Source: Stenotrophomonas sp. BIGb0135 (GTDB lineage Bacteria > Pseudomonadota > Gammaproteobacteria > Xanthomonadales > Xanthomonadaceae). Taken from it: a stretch of 64,000 bases of DNA. The notes under the pieces were generated by a model. It ran no database searches, was not told the DNA's origin, and saw only the letters and a list, made by a program, of their open reading frames with translations. Both the position numbers and the translations under genes were made by a program. The DNA is taken from contig NZ_JANUDX010000006.1 of the NCBI RefSeq assembly GCF_024810105.1, forward strand, positions 124,001-188,000, given 5' to 3'. Positions 53,903-63,112 of the stretch are shown one piece after another. Position 1 is the stretch's first letter. Each line of letters begins with the position of its first letter.

Positions 53903-53933
53903 GAAAACCCCGGCACTGCCGGGGTTTTTTTAT
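53903..53933 (+). terminator. Rho-independent terminator after alcohol dehydrogenase gene
   Basis: AAAACCCCGGCA and TGCCGGGGTTTTTTT form a near-perfect stem with a tight loop and a T-run, 21 bases after the stop. Confidence 0.92.
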
Positions 53934-54066
53934 TCTTCGGCCAATGCCGGGAAGCGTCTTGTTCCAAGGGCCGCAGCAGATCGGTCCGACGGTGTGCCGT
54001 GGTTGGATAGTCCGACGTTGTGTGGATTTAACAGCGTCTTCGATCGTGTCCGTCTTGCGCGTCAGG

Positions 54067-54324
54067 GCCCCGTAGCAGCCGGTAGGCCCCTGGCGTAGCG
54101 TCCCCCGGCCGCCGAGCGGCCTCCTCCTATATTTTGCCCAGGAGCCCGCCGCCCGCTACGGGGCTCGGCTCGCGGTACAGGCGAGGAGCGAGGCTTCTCT
54201 CACTTCCGTCGGTGGGTCGGTCGCTGGGCCCCCATGCCCTTGGAGGCGAAATAAAGGAGGAGGCCGCGCAGCGGCCGGGGGCGTCGCCGGAAAGGGCATG
54301 GGGACCAGCGACCGATCCACCGAC
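54067..54324. repeat. Paired long palindromes, family 2 (locus 2)
   Basis: Hairpin A (54067-54164) repeats the CCCCGTAGC stem of the 20.6 kb locus with several mismatches, and its loop has CCCCCGGCCGCCGAGCGGCC and CCTCCTCCTATATTTTGCC. Hairpin B (54208-54324) has a stem beginning GTCGGTGGGTCGGTCGCTGG, and its loop on the other strand contains CCTCCTCCTTTATTTCGCC. The two hairpins are inverted copies of one element with different stems. The pair lies between the convergent alcohol dehydrogenase and gshA genes. The remaining bases 53934-54066 contain no gene I can support. Confidence 0.9.
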
Positions 54325-54351
54325 AGCCGCTTTCACCCACTTCAGTAAGCG

Positions 54352-55716
54352 TCAGTAAGCGAACGCCTTGAACACCGGATCGATGTTGCCGCCCCACTCG
54401 CCATGGAACAGCGCCAACTTGCGGTCGGCCGGGGTCAAGCCGGAATCGACGATCTCCTGCAGCACCTCCAGGAACTTGCTTTCGTCCTGGCCATCGGCAT
54501 TGCGTGCAGCGCGCCGCTTCAGGCCGGCCACGGCGATCTTCAGCGCCTCGCGTGCCAGATCCAGCACCGTGCCATTGCGGAACGGCAGCTTCAGCCCGTG
54601 CTTCGGCACGCCATCGCGCAACACATTGCGCTCGACCAGGCTGAAATCACGCACCAGGTCCCAGGCGGCATCCAGCGCGGCATCGTCGTACAGCAGACCC
54701 ACCCAGAACGCCGGCAAGGCACACAGGCGGCTCCACGGGCCGGCATCGGCACCGCGCATTTCCAGGTACTTCTTCAGCCGCACTTCCGGGAACGCGGTGG
54801 TCATGTGGTCCGACCAGTCGCGCAGCGTCGGCAACTGGCCCGGCAGCACCGGCAACTTGCCCACCATGAAATCGCGGAAGCTCTGGCCGCTGGCATCGTT
54901 GTACTTGCCGTCGCGGTAGGAGAAATACATCGGCACGTCGAGCAGGTAATCCACGTAACGCTCGTAGCCGAAGCCGTCCTCGAACACGAAGTCGAGCATG
55001 CCGGTACGGTCGTTGTCGGTGTCGGTCCAGATGTGCGAGCGGTAGCTCTGGTAGCCGTTCGGCTTGCCTTCGGTGAACGGCGAATCGGCGAACAGCGCCG
55101 TGGCGATCGGCTGCAGCGCCAGCGACACGCGGAATTTCTTCACCATGTCCGCTTCGGTGGCGTAATCCAGGTTGACCTGCACCGTGCAGGTGCGGGTCAT
55201 CATGTCCAGGCCCAGCGTGCCGACCTTGGGCATGTACTCGCGCATGATCTTGTAGCGCCCCTTGGGCATCCACGGCATCTCGTCGCGGGTCCACTTGGGC
55301 TGGAAGCCCATGCCGAGGAAGCCCAACTGCAGTTCGCCGGCCACCTGCGCCACTTCGTTGAGATGGGTGCCGGTTTCCACGCAGGTGTCGTGGATGGTCT
55401 CCACCGCCGCGCCGGACAGTTCCAGCTGGCCGGCCGGTTCCAGCGTCACCGAGGCGTTGTCGCGCAGTAGCGCGATGGTGCGGCCGCCTTCCTGCACCGG
55501 ATCCCAGCCGAAACGGGTCAGGCCCTTGAGCAGGGCTTCGATGCCACGGTCGCCGTCGAAGGTGGGCGGACGCAGGTCGTCCAGGCGGAAGCCGAACTTC
55601 TCGTGCTCGGTGCCGATGCGCCACTGCGCCTTGGGCTTTTCGCCGGAGGCCAGCGTGGCGACCAGTTCATTTCGGTCGGTGATCGGCGTCTCGGCGACGT
55701 GGCTGGGGCTCGACAA
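54352..55716 (-). CDS. gshA: Glutamate-cysteine ligase, plant-type
   Basis: A 454-residue enzyme that joins glutamate and cysteine, the first step of glutathione synthesis. It belongs to the plant/alphaproteobacterial/xanthomonad class: [12 protein letters not shown] (metal/ATP Glu residues), [48 protein letters not shown] and [14 protein letters not shown]. The start is probably TTG 55716 ([14 protein letters not shown]), giving the family's normal length; no ATG lies near. Its product is needed by the frm pathway and the monothiol glutaredoxin in this window. A 10-base tandem duplication occurs at its stop. Confidence 0.95.
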   Translation of the reverse strand: MSSPSHVAETPITDRNELVATLASGEKPKAQWRIGTEHEKFGFRLDDLRPPTFDGDRGIEALLKGLTRFGWDPVQEGGRTIALLRDNASVTLEPAGQLELSGAAVETIHDTCVETGTHLNEVAQVAGELQLGFLGMGFQPKWTRDEMPWMPKGRYKIMREYMPKVGTLGLDMMTRTCTVQVNLDYATEADMVKKFRVSLALQPIATALFADSPFTEGKPNGYQSYRSHIWTDTDNDRTGMLDFVFEDGFGYERYVDYLLDVPMYFSYRDGKYNDASGQSFRDFMVGKLPVLPGQLPTLRDWSDHMTTAFPEVRLKKYLEMRGADAGPWSRLCALPAFWVGLLYDDAALDAAWDLVRDFSLVERNVLRDGVPKHGLKLPFRNGTVLDLAREALKIAVAGLKRRAARNADGQDESKFLEVLQEIVDSGLTPADRKLALFHGEWGGNIDPVFKAFAY

Positions 55717-55924
55717 GGGGAGGCTCGCAGGATTCTGGTCAGGGCGGGGATGTGGGGTCCACGCCCCGGCATCGCAAGGGCGCACTATATCGTGGCGTCC
55801 CCCACCGTCGTGTCACCGTGACGGTTTTCAGCATCCTACTGGCTACCACTTGACGCTGCCCATGCGCAGGCGCGGCTGCGAGTCATTCCGCCGGCCACGG
55901 CGGCCGACACCCTAGACTGTCGGC

Positions 55925-56623
55925 ATGAGCCGATCCAGACATCCGGAAGTACATCGCTCCGACCGCGTGGGCTGGCTGCGTGCGGCCGTGCTGGGCGCCA
56001 ATGACGGCATCGTCTCCGTGGCCGGGCTGGTGGTCGGCATCGCGGCGGGTGGCGCCAGCGCCTCCACGGTGCTGGCCACCGGCATCGCCGGCACCGTGGC
56101 CGGTGCGATGTCGATGGCCGCCGGCGAGTATGTGTCGGTGCAGTCGCAGGCCGACACCGAGCGGGCCGACCTGGCGGTGGAGAAGCGCGAACTGCACGAC
56201 GACCCGCACAGCGAACTGGAAGAGCTCGCCGCCATCTACCGCCATCGCGGCCTCAGCCCCGAGCTGGCGCAGCAGGTTGCGGTGCAGTTGACCGCCCACG
56301 ACGCGCTGGCCGCGCATGCGCGCGACGAGCTGGGCATCACCGAAGAGCTGCGCGCGCGGCCGATGCAGGCGGCGATGGCCTCGGCCGGCGCCTTCGTCAG
56401 CGGCGCGGCGCTGCCGGTGCTGACCGCCCTGCTCGCCCCGCACGCGCACGTCGCCCAGGTCACCACCGCGGTCACCGTGGCCGGGCTGGGCCTGACCGGT
56501 GCGATGGCCGCGCGCGCCGGCGGTGCCCCGCCACTGCGCGGCGCGGTGCGGGTGATGTTCTGGGGCGCACTGGCCATGGGCGCGGCGGCGCTGATCGGCC
56601 AGTTGTTCGATACTGCGCTGTAA
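55925..56623 (+). CDS. VIT1/CCC1-family metal transporter
   Basis: A 232-residue inner-membrane protein. Hydrophobic helices at residues 17-60 carry the family motif (LRAAVLGANDGIVSVAGLVVG and GAMSMAAGEYVSVQSQADTE), a cytoplasmic metal-binding helical region follows (EELAAIYRHRGLSPELAQQVA), and the C-terminal part holds three more helices. VIT proteins move iron or manganese out of the cytosol in exchange for protons. The next gene, an AraC regulator, overlaps its stop (TAATG), so they are co-transcribed. Confidence 0.93.
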   Translation: MSRSRHPEVHRSDRVGWLRAAVLGANDGIVSVAGLVVGIAAGGASASTVLATGIAGTVAGAMSMAAGEYVSVQSQADTERADLAVEKRELHDDPHSELEELAAIYRHRGLSPELAQQVAVQLTAHDALAAHARDELGITEELRARPMQAAMASAGAFVSGAALPVLTALLAPHAHVAQVTTAVTVAGLGLTGAMAARAGGAPPLRGAVRVMFWGALAMGAAALIGQLFDTAL

Positions 56624-57453
56624 TGGACATGCGCCTGCCCCCCGACTCCCTGCTGGCCGAAATGGCGAGCCTGGCCGACTGCCAGCGTGCCGACGGCTAC
56701 GCCTGCATCACTGCCCGCCGCGAGCATGGCGCCTCCTCGGTGGACATCGCCCAGCCACAGGTCGCGATCCTGCTGCAGGGGCGCAAGCAGGTGCGCTGCG
56801 CGCAGCAGTCGCTCGCGTTCGTGCCCGGCGACCTGTTCCTGATCACCCGGCGCTGCCGCATCGACGTGGTCAACATTCCCGACCCGCACAGTGGCGTGTA
56901 CCTCAGCGCGATCGTGCCGCTGTGCGCCGAGGCGCTGGCCGCCGCGCGCGTGCTGTGGAACGAGCCCCTGCCCGGCCCCGGCGACGCGCTGGGCAAGCTG
57001 TCCCTGGAAGACCATGGCCAGACCCTGCGCCAATGGCGCCACGCGCTGGAGCAGGCCCGCTACACCGAGGCGCGCCTGGCCCTGGCATCGCTGGTAGTGG
57101 CGTTCTGCCGGCGCGGCCATGGCAGCCTGCTGCTCGCCCCCGAACCCAGCCTGGGCGAGCGCATCCGCGACCTGATCGCGGCGCAGCCCGAGCGCGACTG
57201 GCAGTCCCGCGACTTCGAACAGCAGCTCGGTGTGAGCGGTGCCACGTTGCGCCGGCGCCTGGCCAGCGAGCAGGCCAGCATGCGTGAACTGATCGCCGAC
57301 GCACGGCTGGCGCATGCGATGAACCTGCTCTACACCACCCGCCTGCCGTTGAAGACCGTCGCCGCGCGCGTGGGCTACCGCTCGCTGGGCAGCTTCAGCA
57401 AGCGCTTCGCCGCCCGCTATGGGCTGGACCCGGGAGCGATCGGCAACAGCTGA
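56623..57453 (+). CDS. AraC-family transcription regulator
   Basis: A 276-residue regulator: an N-terminal cupin-like effector domain of the AraC_N type (QPQVAILLQGRKQVRCAQQSLAF, PGDLFLITRR, YLSAIVPL) and a C-terminal double helix-turn-helix (FEQQLGVSGATLRRRLASEQASMRELIADARLAHAMNLLY, VAARVGYRSLGSFSKRFAARYG). It begins within the stop of the VIT gene. The signal and targets are unknown; the coupled transporter and the following MBL hydrolase are candidates. Confidence 0.92.
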   Translation: MDMRLPPDSLLAEMASLADCQRADGYACITARREHGASSVDIAQPQVAILLQGRKQVRCAQQSLAFVPGDLFLITRRCRIDVVNIPDPHSGVYLSAIVPLCAEALAAARVLWNEPLPGPGDALGKLSLEDHGQTLRQWRHALEQARYTEARLALASLVVAFCRRGHGSLLLAPEPSLGERIRDLIAAQPERDWQSRDFEQQLGVSGATLRRRLASEQASMRELIADARLAHAMNLLYTTRLPLKTVAARVGYRSLGSFSKRFAARYGLDPGAIGNS

Positions 57454-57557
57454 GCCCGGCCGATGCGAGCGGATCGCGCGGCATTCTGAGCGCATCGCGC
57501 GGCAGGCCGCGCGCAGCATGGGGCACCGCGGCGCTGCCGCCCTGTACGGAACCTGCC

Positions 57558-58553
57558 ATGTCCTTCCCCCGCGCCTGCACGCTCGCCACCGCGCTGCTGT
57601 TCGCTGTCGCCACCGGCCCGGCCCTGGCCACCACCGCCCGCACCCCGGATGCACAGGTGCCGGGCGTCTACCACCAGCAGATCGGCACGCTGCAGGTCAC
57701 CGCGTTGTTCGATGGCACCGTCGCGCTGGGACGCCAGGAACTGGTCGGCATCGACGCCGGCGCGGTCACCCGCCTGCTGGACCATCGCTACGTGCCCGAG
57801 GACGGCAAGGGCCTGCAGACCGCGGTCAACGCCTACCTGGTGCAGCGTGGCGAGCACCTGACCCTGGTCGATACCGGCACCGCGCAGTGCTTCGGCCCGG
57901 GCCTGGGCCAGGTGCTTGGCAACCTGCGCAAGGCCGGCTACGACCCGGTCGAGGTGGATGAGGTGCTGCTTACCCATGCCCATCCGGACCACCTGTGCGG
58001 GCTGCTGGACGCGCAGGACAAGGTCGCCTACCCCAACGCCACGGTCTGGTTGTCCGCGGCCGACGCGGCCTACTGGCTGGACCCGGCCAGCACCGCCGGC
58101 GCGCCACAGGGTGTGCGCTTTGCCTTCGCGTTGGCGCGCAAAGCGGTGGCGCCCTACGAGGCGACTGGAAAGCTGAAGCGCTTTGGGCCCCGCGATGCGT
58201 TGCCGGCCGGCATCACTGCGCTGGACAGCCATGGCCATACGGTAGGCCACGTGTCCTACCGGATCGATGGCGGCGCCGGCCAGCAGTTGCTGGTGTGGGG
58301 CGACATCGTGCATTTCCATGCCGTGCAGTTCGCCCAGCCGCAGGCCTCCTACGAAGCCGACAGCGACCGCACCGCCGCGATTGCCAGCCGCCGCCGGATG
58401 ATGGCGCAGGCCGCCGACGGAGGCTGGTGGGTGGCCGGCGCGCACCTGCCGTTCCCGGGGCTGGGCCATGTGCGCCGCGAAGGCGAAGCATTCGCCTGGG
58501 TGCCGGGTGAGTTCGCGCCATTGCCGGCCCCCGCCCAGCCCACGGGCAGGTAG
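57558..58553 (+). CDS. Secreted MBL-fold metallo-hydrolase
   Basis: A 331-residue protein with a signal peptide (LATALLFAVATGPALA) and a metallo-beta-lactamase fold. The zinc motif THAHPDHLCG is complete, with later His/Asp ligands in DSHGHTVGHVSY and VWGDIVHFHAVQF. Similar proteins are quorum-quenching lactonases or unknown esterases; true beta-lactamase activity is not implied. The TAG stop is formed by the first base triplet of a SMAG palindrome (ATCC follows). Confidence 0.92.
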   Translation: MSFPRACTLATALLFAVATGPALATTARTPDAQVPGVYHQQIGTLQVTALFDGTVALGRQELVGIDAGAVTRLLDHRYVPEDGKGLQTAVNAYLVQRGEHLTLVDTGTAQCFGPGLGQVLGNLRKAGYDPVEVDEVLLTHAHPDHLCGLLDAQDKVAYPNATVWLSAADAAYWLDPASTAGAPQGVRFAFALARKAVAPYEATGKLKRFGPRDALPAGITALDSHGHTVGHVSYRIDGGAGQQLLVWGDIVHFHAVQFAQPQASYEADSDRTAAIASRRRMMAQAADGGWWVAGAHLPFPGLGHVRREGEAFAWVPGEFAPLPAPAQPTGR

Positions 58554-58930
58554 ATCCACGCCATGCGTGGATGCCGCGCACGCGCGGCGCCCCGACCGGG
58601 ACAGAGCCCGGTCAGCGGCGCACATCCATTGCGGGCTTGCCCCAGATAAACGCCCCAGGTGCCCCACAACGCGTAGACCCACGCCATGCGTGGATGCCGC
58701 GCACGCGCGGCGCCCCGACCGGGGCAAAGCCCGGTCAGCGGCGCACATCCCTTGCGGGCTTGCCCCAGGTAAACGCCCCAGGTGCCCCAACGCGTAGATC
58801 CACGCCATGCGTGGATGCCGCGCCACGCGCGGCCGCCCCGACCGGGACAACGCCGGTCGGCCGCGTACACGCGTTGTTCGCCCGTGCCGGGGGCAACGTC
58901 ACCCACGCATGGCGTGGGTGCACGGGCCTT
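58550..58930. repeat. Tandem SMAG triplet with amplified spacer
   Basis: GTAG-headed palindromes (CCACGCCATGCGTGG) start at 58550, 58673 and 58794. The spacers between them are near-identical and include GCCCGGTCAGCGGCGCACATCC and TTGCGGGCTTGCCCCAG, so a unit of about 122 bases has been tandemly amplified. A final minus-strand-like palindrome (CACCCACGCATGGCGTGGGTG) lies at about 58899-58925. The spacer contains no gene. It sits between convergent mbl and engB genes. Confidence 0.93.
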
Positions 58931-58933
58931 GGG

Positions 58934-59557
<624 letters not shown>

Positions 59558-59712
59558 GCCCATAGGATCGCATGTCCGGGCCGGCCGCGGGCTGCCGGGG
59601 GCGGTTTTGACGCACTGCCGCGTTGACCGTGGCGTGAAAGCGCATGGATAATCGGGCGATCCTAAGCCAGTGCAGCCTGCACTCGCCAGGCCGGTCCACA
59701 CGGAGCTTCCGC

Positions 59713-60498
59713 ATGCGCCATGCTCGCGTTCTTGCCGTTTCCGCTGTCGCTGTATCGCTGCTGGCCGCCGTTGCGGTCGCCCAGACCTCGATCACCCCGT
59801 TGCCCGACAACGGCCCGATCAAGACCGCTTCGCTGGAGGTCGATTTCAGCAAGACCACCTGGGGCGATGCCAAGGCCGGCCAGACCAAGGCCGCCGCCTG
59901 CGCGGCCTGCCACTCGGCCGACGGCAATTCCACTGTCGAGATGTACCCGAGCATCGCCGGACAGAGCGAGCGCTACGTGGCCCAGCAGATGGCCCTGATC
60001 GCCAACGGCCAGCGCACCTCCGGGGCCTCGGCGGCGATGGTGCCCTTCGTGCAGGACCTCACCCCGCAGGACATGCGCGACATCGGTGCCTATTTCGCAA
60101 CGCAGAAGGCCAACGCCGGGCTTGCCGACGATGGCCTGGTCGGCGAAGGTCCGTATGCCGGCAAGAAGTTCTACGAGATCGGGCAGCAGCTGTATCGCGG
60201 TGGCGATGCCGCCCGGGGCATTCCGGCGTGCATGGCCTGCCACGGTCCCACCGGCGCCGGCAATCCGGGGCCAGCCTATCCGCACATCGGCGGCCAGCAT
60301 GCGGCGTACGTCGCCCGCCGGCTGCAGGAGTACCAGGCCGGCGTGACCCACGAAACCGACAAGGCCCACTTCCAGATCATGGCGACCATTGCCAAGCAGT
60401 TGTCCGAACAGGAGATCCAGGCACTGGGCAGCTACCTGCAGGGCCTGCACAACCGCGCCGACGACATCGCCGCGGCCGCGCCGCCCAAGGCCCCCTAG
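59713..60498 (+). CDS. Diheme cytochrome c4
   Basis: A 261-residue periplasmic cytochrome. A signal peptide (VSAVAVSLLAAVAVAQ) is followed by two c-type domains with CAACH (in KAAACAACHSADGN) and CMACH (in IPACMACHGPTGAGNP) haem motifs. Axial Met candidates follow (AAMVPFVQDL, HFQIMATIAKQL). Cytochrome c4 carries electrons to terminal oxidases. The start is ATG 59713, at the signal peptide; a farther ATG would add an implausible leader. A terminator and two dsbA genes follow. Confidence 0.95.
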   Translation: MRHARVLAVSAVAVSLLAAVAVAQTSITPLPDNGPIKTASLEVDFSKTTWGDAKAGQTKAAACAACHSADGNSTVEMYPSIAGQSERYVAQQMALIANGQRTSGASAAMVPFVQDLTPQDMRDIGAYFATQKANAGLADDGLVGEGPYAGKKFYEIGQQLYRGGDAARGIPACMACHGPTGAGNPGPAYPHIGGQHAAYVARRLQEYQAGVTHETDKAHFQIMATIAKQLSEQEIQALGSYLQGLHNRADDIAAAAPPKAP

Positions 60499-60556
60499 CC
60501 ACCGTTCGGCGGCGGGTTGGCCGCACCGCCCTCGCGGCGGGTTATGTTCAACGCCA

Positions 60557-60584
60557 CGCCGGCACTGGGCCGGCGTTGTTTTTT
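60557..60584 (+). terminator. Rho-independent terminator after cytochrome c4 gene
   Basis: ACGCCGGC and GCCGGCGT form an eight-base stem with a short loop, followed by TGTTTTTT. It separates cytochrome c4 from the dsbA gene. Confidence 0.88.
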
Positions 60585-60603
60585 CCGATGGAGATGGATG
60601 TAG

Positions 60604-61248
60604 ATGAAGTTGATCCCCCGCCTGATGGTGTTGTTGCTGGCACTGAGCCCCTTGGCCACCCTCGCCGCCGCGCCGGCCACGCTGGTCGAAGGTACCGATT
60701 ACGAGCTGATCGACGCGCCCGGCCCGTACGCGCCGCTGGCGGGCAAGATCGAAGTGGTGGAGATGTTCGGCTACACCTGCCCGCATTGCGCCCGCTTCGA
60801 GCCGCAGCTGGAAGCCTGGGCCGCCAAGCTGCCCAAGGATGTCCGCTTCACCCCGGTGCCGGCCGCGTTCGGCGGGATCTGGGATTCGTTCGCGCGCGCC
60901 TACCTGGCCGCCGACCAGCTGGGCGTCGCCAAGCGCAGCCACCGCGCCATGTTCGAGGCCCTGCACGAGACCCATTCGCTGCCGATGCAGAACGTGGCGC
61001 CGGAAGAACTGGCCGCGTTCTACACGGGCTACGGCGTGGCCCCGGAGCGCTTCCTGGCCACCATCAAGGGCGATGCGGTGGAGCAGAAGCTCAAGGCCGC
61101 CCGCGCCTTCGCCCAGCGCACCAAGGTGCCGGGCACCCCGGCGCTGGTGATCAACGGCCGCTACCTGGTCAAGGGCGACTCGTTCGAGGCGATGCTGCGC
61201 AACGCCGATGCCCTGATCGCACAGGCGCGCACCCAGCCCAAGCGCTGA
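60604..61248 (+). CDS. dsbA: Periplasmic thiol:disulfide oxidoreductase DsbA
   Basis: A 214-residue DsbA. The signal peptide (LLLALSPLATLAAA) precedes a thioredoxin fold with active site CPHC in EMFGYTCPHCARFEP, and the cis-proline loop is VPGTPALVINGRY. It introduces disulfides into exported proteins. A paralogue with a lipoprotein signal follows 124 bases later. Potential clients in this window include the Cys-bearing autotransporters and the diheme cytochrome. Confidence 0.95.
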   Translation: MKLIPRLMVLLLALSPLATLAAAPATLVEGTDYELIDAPGPYAPLAGKIEVVEMFGYTCPHCARFEPQLEAWAAKLPKDVRFTPVPAAFGGIWDSFARAYLAADQLGVAKRSHRAMFEALHETHSLPMQNVAPEELAAFYTGYGVAPERFLATIKGDAVEQKLKAARAFAQRTKVPGTPALVINGRYLVKGDSFEAMLRNADALIAQARTQPKR

Positions 61249-61372
61249 GTGCAGGCTCGCTGAACCGTCACACACCGTGCACGCGGTACGCCCAGTGCCG
61301 CGTGCCATCATTCCCCTCTGGCTGGCGCGCGACGCGCCGGCCCCTATACGTTCCTCCGCTGGAGATGCCTAG

Positions 61373-62200
61373 ATGAAGACCCGTTTCGCGATTTCGCTGT
61401 TGGCCCTGCTGCCGATCCTGGTGGCCTGCAAGGCCCAGGATGGCACCGCCAACACCGCCGCGCCGACCGAGCCGGCGGCCCCGAGCAGTGCCCCGGCCAC
61501 CGACACCGCGCCGGCCAGCAGCGAGACCCCGGCCGCCACCGGCGAAACGGCCGCCGCTGAAACCGCCGCCGCCGAGGCCACCACGCCCGCGCCGGCACCG
61601 GCGTCGTCGCGCCCGACCGGCCCGGAGCCGGTGGCAGGCACCGACTATGTGCTGATCGAAAACGGCCAGCCGTTCCAGCCGGCCACCGGCAAGATCGAAG
61701 TGGCCGAGATCTTCGGCTACGTCTGCCCGGCCTGCGCCGCGTTCCAGCCCCTGATCGGGCCGTGGAAGGCCGGCCTGCCCAGCGACGTCAGCTTCGTCTA
61801 CGTGCCGGCCATGTTCGGCGGCACCTGGGACAACTACGCGCGCGCCTTCTACGCCGCGCAGAGCATGGGCCTGCAGGAAAAGACCCATGAGGCCCTGTAT
61901 TCGGCCATCCACGCCGAGAAGACCCTGAAGGGCGAGCGCGGCAAGGATTCGGTTGAAGACATCGCCGCCTTCTACGCCAAGCACGGCGCCGACGCCAAGC
62001 AGTTCGCCAGCACCATGAGCAGCTTCGCGGTGGGTGCCAAGACCAACGCCGCCAAGAACTTCGCCCAGCGCAGCCAGATCACCGGCACCCCCTCGGTGAT
62101 CGTCAACGGCAAGTACCTGGTCAAGGGCAAGAGCTTCCCGGACATGCTGCGCATCGCCGATCACCTGATCGCCCGCGAACGCGCCGCCAAGGGCAACTGA
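61373..62200 (+). CDS. DsbA-like lipoprotein with CPAC active site
   Basis: A 275-residue paralogue of the preceding DsbA. It has a lipobox (LLALLPILVACKAQD), so Cys19 would be acylated, then a low-complexity Ala/Pro/Thr/Glu linker (residues about 20-82) that tethers the catalytic domain. The active site is CPAC in EIFGYVCPACAAFQP, and the cis-proline loop is ITGTPSVIVNGKY. The dipeptide between the cysteines differs from the usual PH, which would shift redox potential. Paired dsbA genes of this kind are known in Xanthomonas and Xylella relatives. Confidence 0.93.
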   Translation: MKTRFAISLLALLPILVACKAQDGTANTAAPTEPAAPSSAPATDTAPASSETPAATGETAAAETAAAEATTPAPAPASSRPTGPEPVAGTDYVLIENGQPFQPATGKIEVAEIFGYVCPACAAFQPLIGPWKAGLPSDVSFVYVPAMFGGTWDNYARAFYAAQSMGLQEKTHEALYSAIHAEKTLKGERGKDSVEDIAAFYAKHGADAKQFASTMSSFAVGAKTNAAKNFAQRSQITGTPSVIVNGKYLVKGKSFPDMLRIADHLIARERAAKGN

Positions 62201-62223
62201 TCAAGCGTGAATCGGCAACCGTC

Positions 62224-62991
62224 GTGAATTCCCCCACCACGCGGACCCTGCGCCTGCTGACGGCCAACATCCAGGCCGGCAGCAGTACCCGCCGCTACAG
62301 CGACTATGTGACCCGCAGCTGGTCGCATGCGCTGCCGGCGGGGCGCAAGCGCACCAGCCTGGACGCGATCGCCCAGCTTGCCCGCGGCCACGACATCGTC
62401 GGGCTGCAGGAAGCCGATCCGGGCAGCCTGCGCTCGGGCTTCACCAACCAGACCCACTACCTGGCCGAGCGCGCCGGCTTCAACTACTGGAGCCACCAGC
62501 CCAACCGCCGCATGGGCGGTGTCGCCTCCAGTGCCAATGGCCTGCTGAGCCGGCTGGAGCCGGTGGAAGTACAGGACCATGCCCTGCCCGGCCGCATCGG
62601 CGGGCGCGGCGTGCTGCTGGCCAAGTTCGGCGAAGGCAGCGAAGGCCTGGCAGTGGCGGTGGCGCACCTGTCGCTGGGCACCAACTCGCGGATGTCGCAG
62701 CTGGCCTTCATCGCCGACCTGCTCAGCGACCATCCCAACGCGGTGCTGATGGGCGATTTCAACTGCCTGGCCGACCGCCCGGAAATGCAGGCGCTGTACC
62801 AGAAGACCACCCTGCAGCCCCCCGGCTGTGCGGTGCCGACCTTCCCGAGCTGGCGCCCGGACCGCGCGATCGACCACATCCTGCTCAGCACCGGCCTGCA
62901 GCAGCGCAGCGCCGAGGCGGTCCCGGCCGCGTTCTCCGATCACCTCGCCCTGGCGATGTCGATCGACGTGCCCAGCACCGCGCTGCGGTAA
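62224..62991 (+). CDS. Endonuclease/exonuclease/phosphatase-family hydrolase
   Basis: A 255-residue EEP-superfamily protein starting at GTG. Characteristic catalytic motifs: RLLTANIQAG, IVGLQEADPGS (metal Glu), VAHLSLGTNSR, VLMGDFNCLAD (Asp/Asn pair) and FSDHLALAMSI (Asp-His). There is no signal peptide. The superfamily includes nucleases, sphingomyelinases and phosphatases; the substrate is unknown. It follows the dsbA lipoprotein gene by 23 bases and may share its transcript. Confidence 0.93.
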   Translation: MNSPTTRTLRLLTANIQAGSSTRRYSDYVTRSWSHALPAGRKRTSLDAIAQLARGHDIVGLQEADPGSLRSGFTNQTHYLAERAGFNYWSHQPNRRMGGVASSANGLLSRLEPVEVQDHALPGRIGGRGVLLAKFGEGSEGLAVAVAHLSLGTNSRMSQLAFIADLLSDHPNAVLMGDFNCLADRPEMQALYQKTTLQPPGCAVPTFPSWRPDRAIDHILLSTGLQQRSAEAVPAAFSDHLALAMSIDVPSTALR

Positions 62992-63112
62992 CCCCGATAC
63001 CCCGCCGCCCCGTGCGGCGGGCATCCGCGGCTGCGCACACGCAGCATCCACGACCCGTATGCGATAACGCTCCGCCTGAGCCCACCGTGGCACCGGGAGC
63101 ATCCCCCACCCC

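Noticed and set aside
57558..58553. Naming the MBL-fold protein as a beta-lactamase
   Set aside because: Only the general metallo-hydrolase motifs are visible; no class B specific features can be identified.
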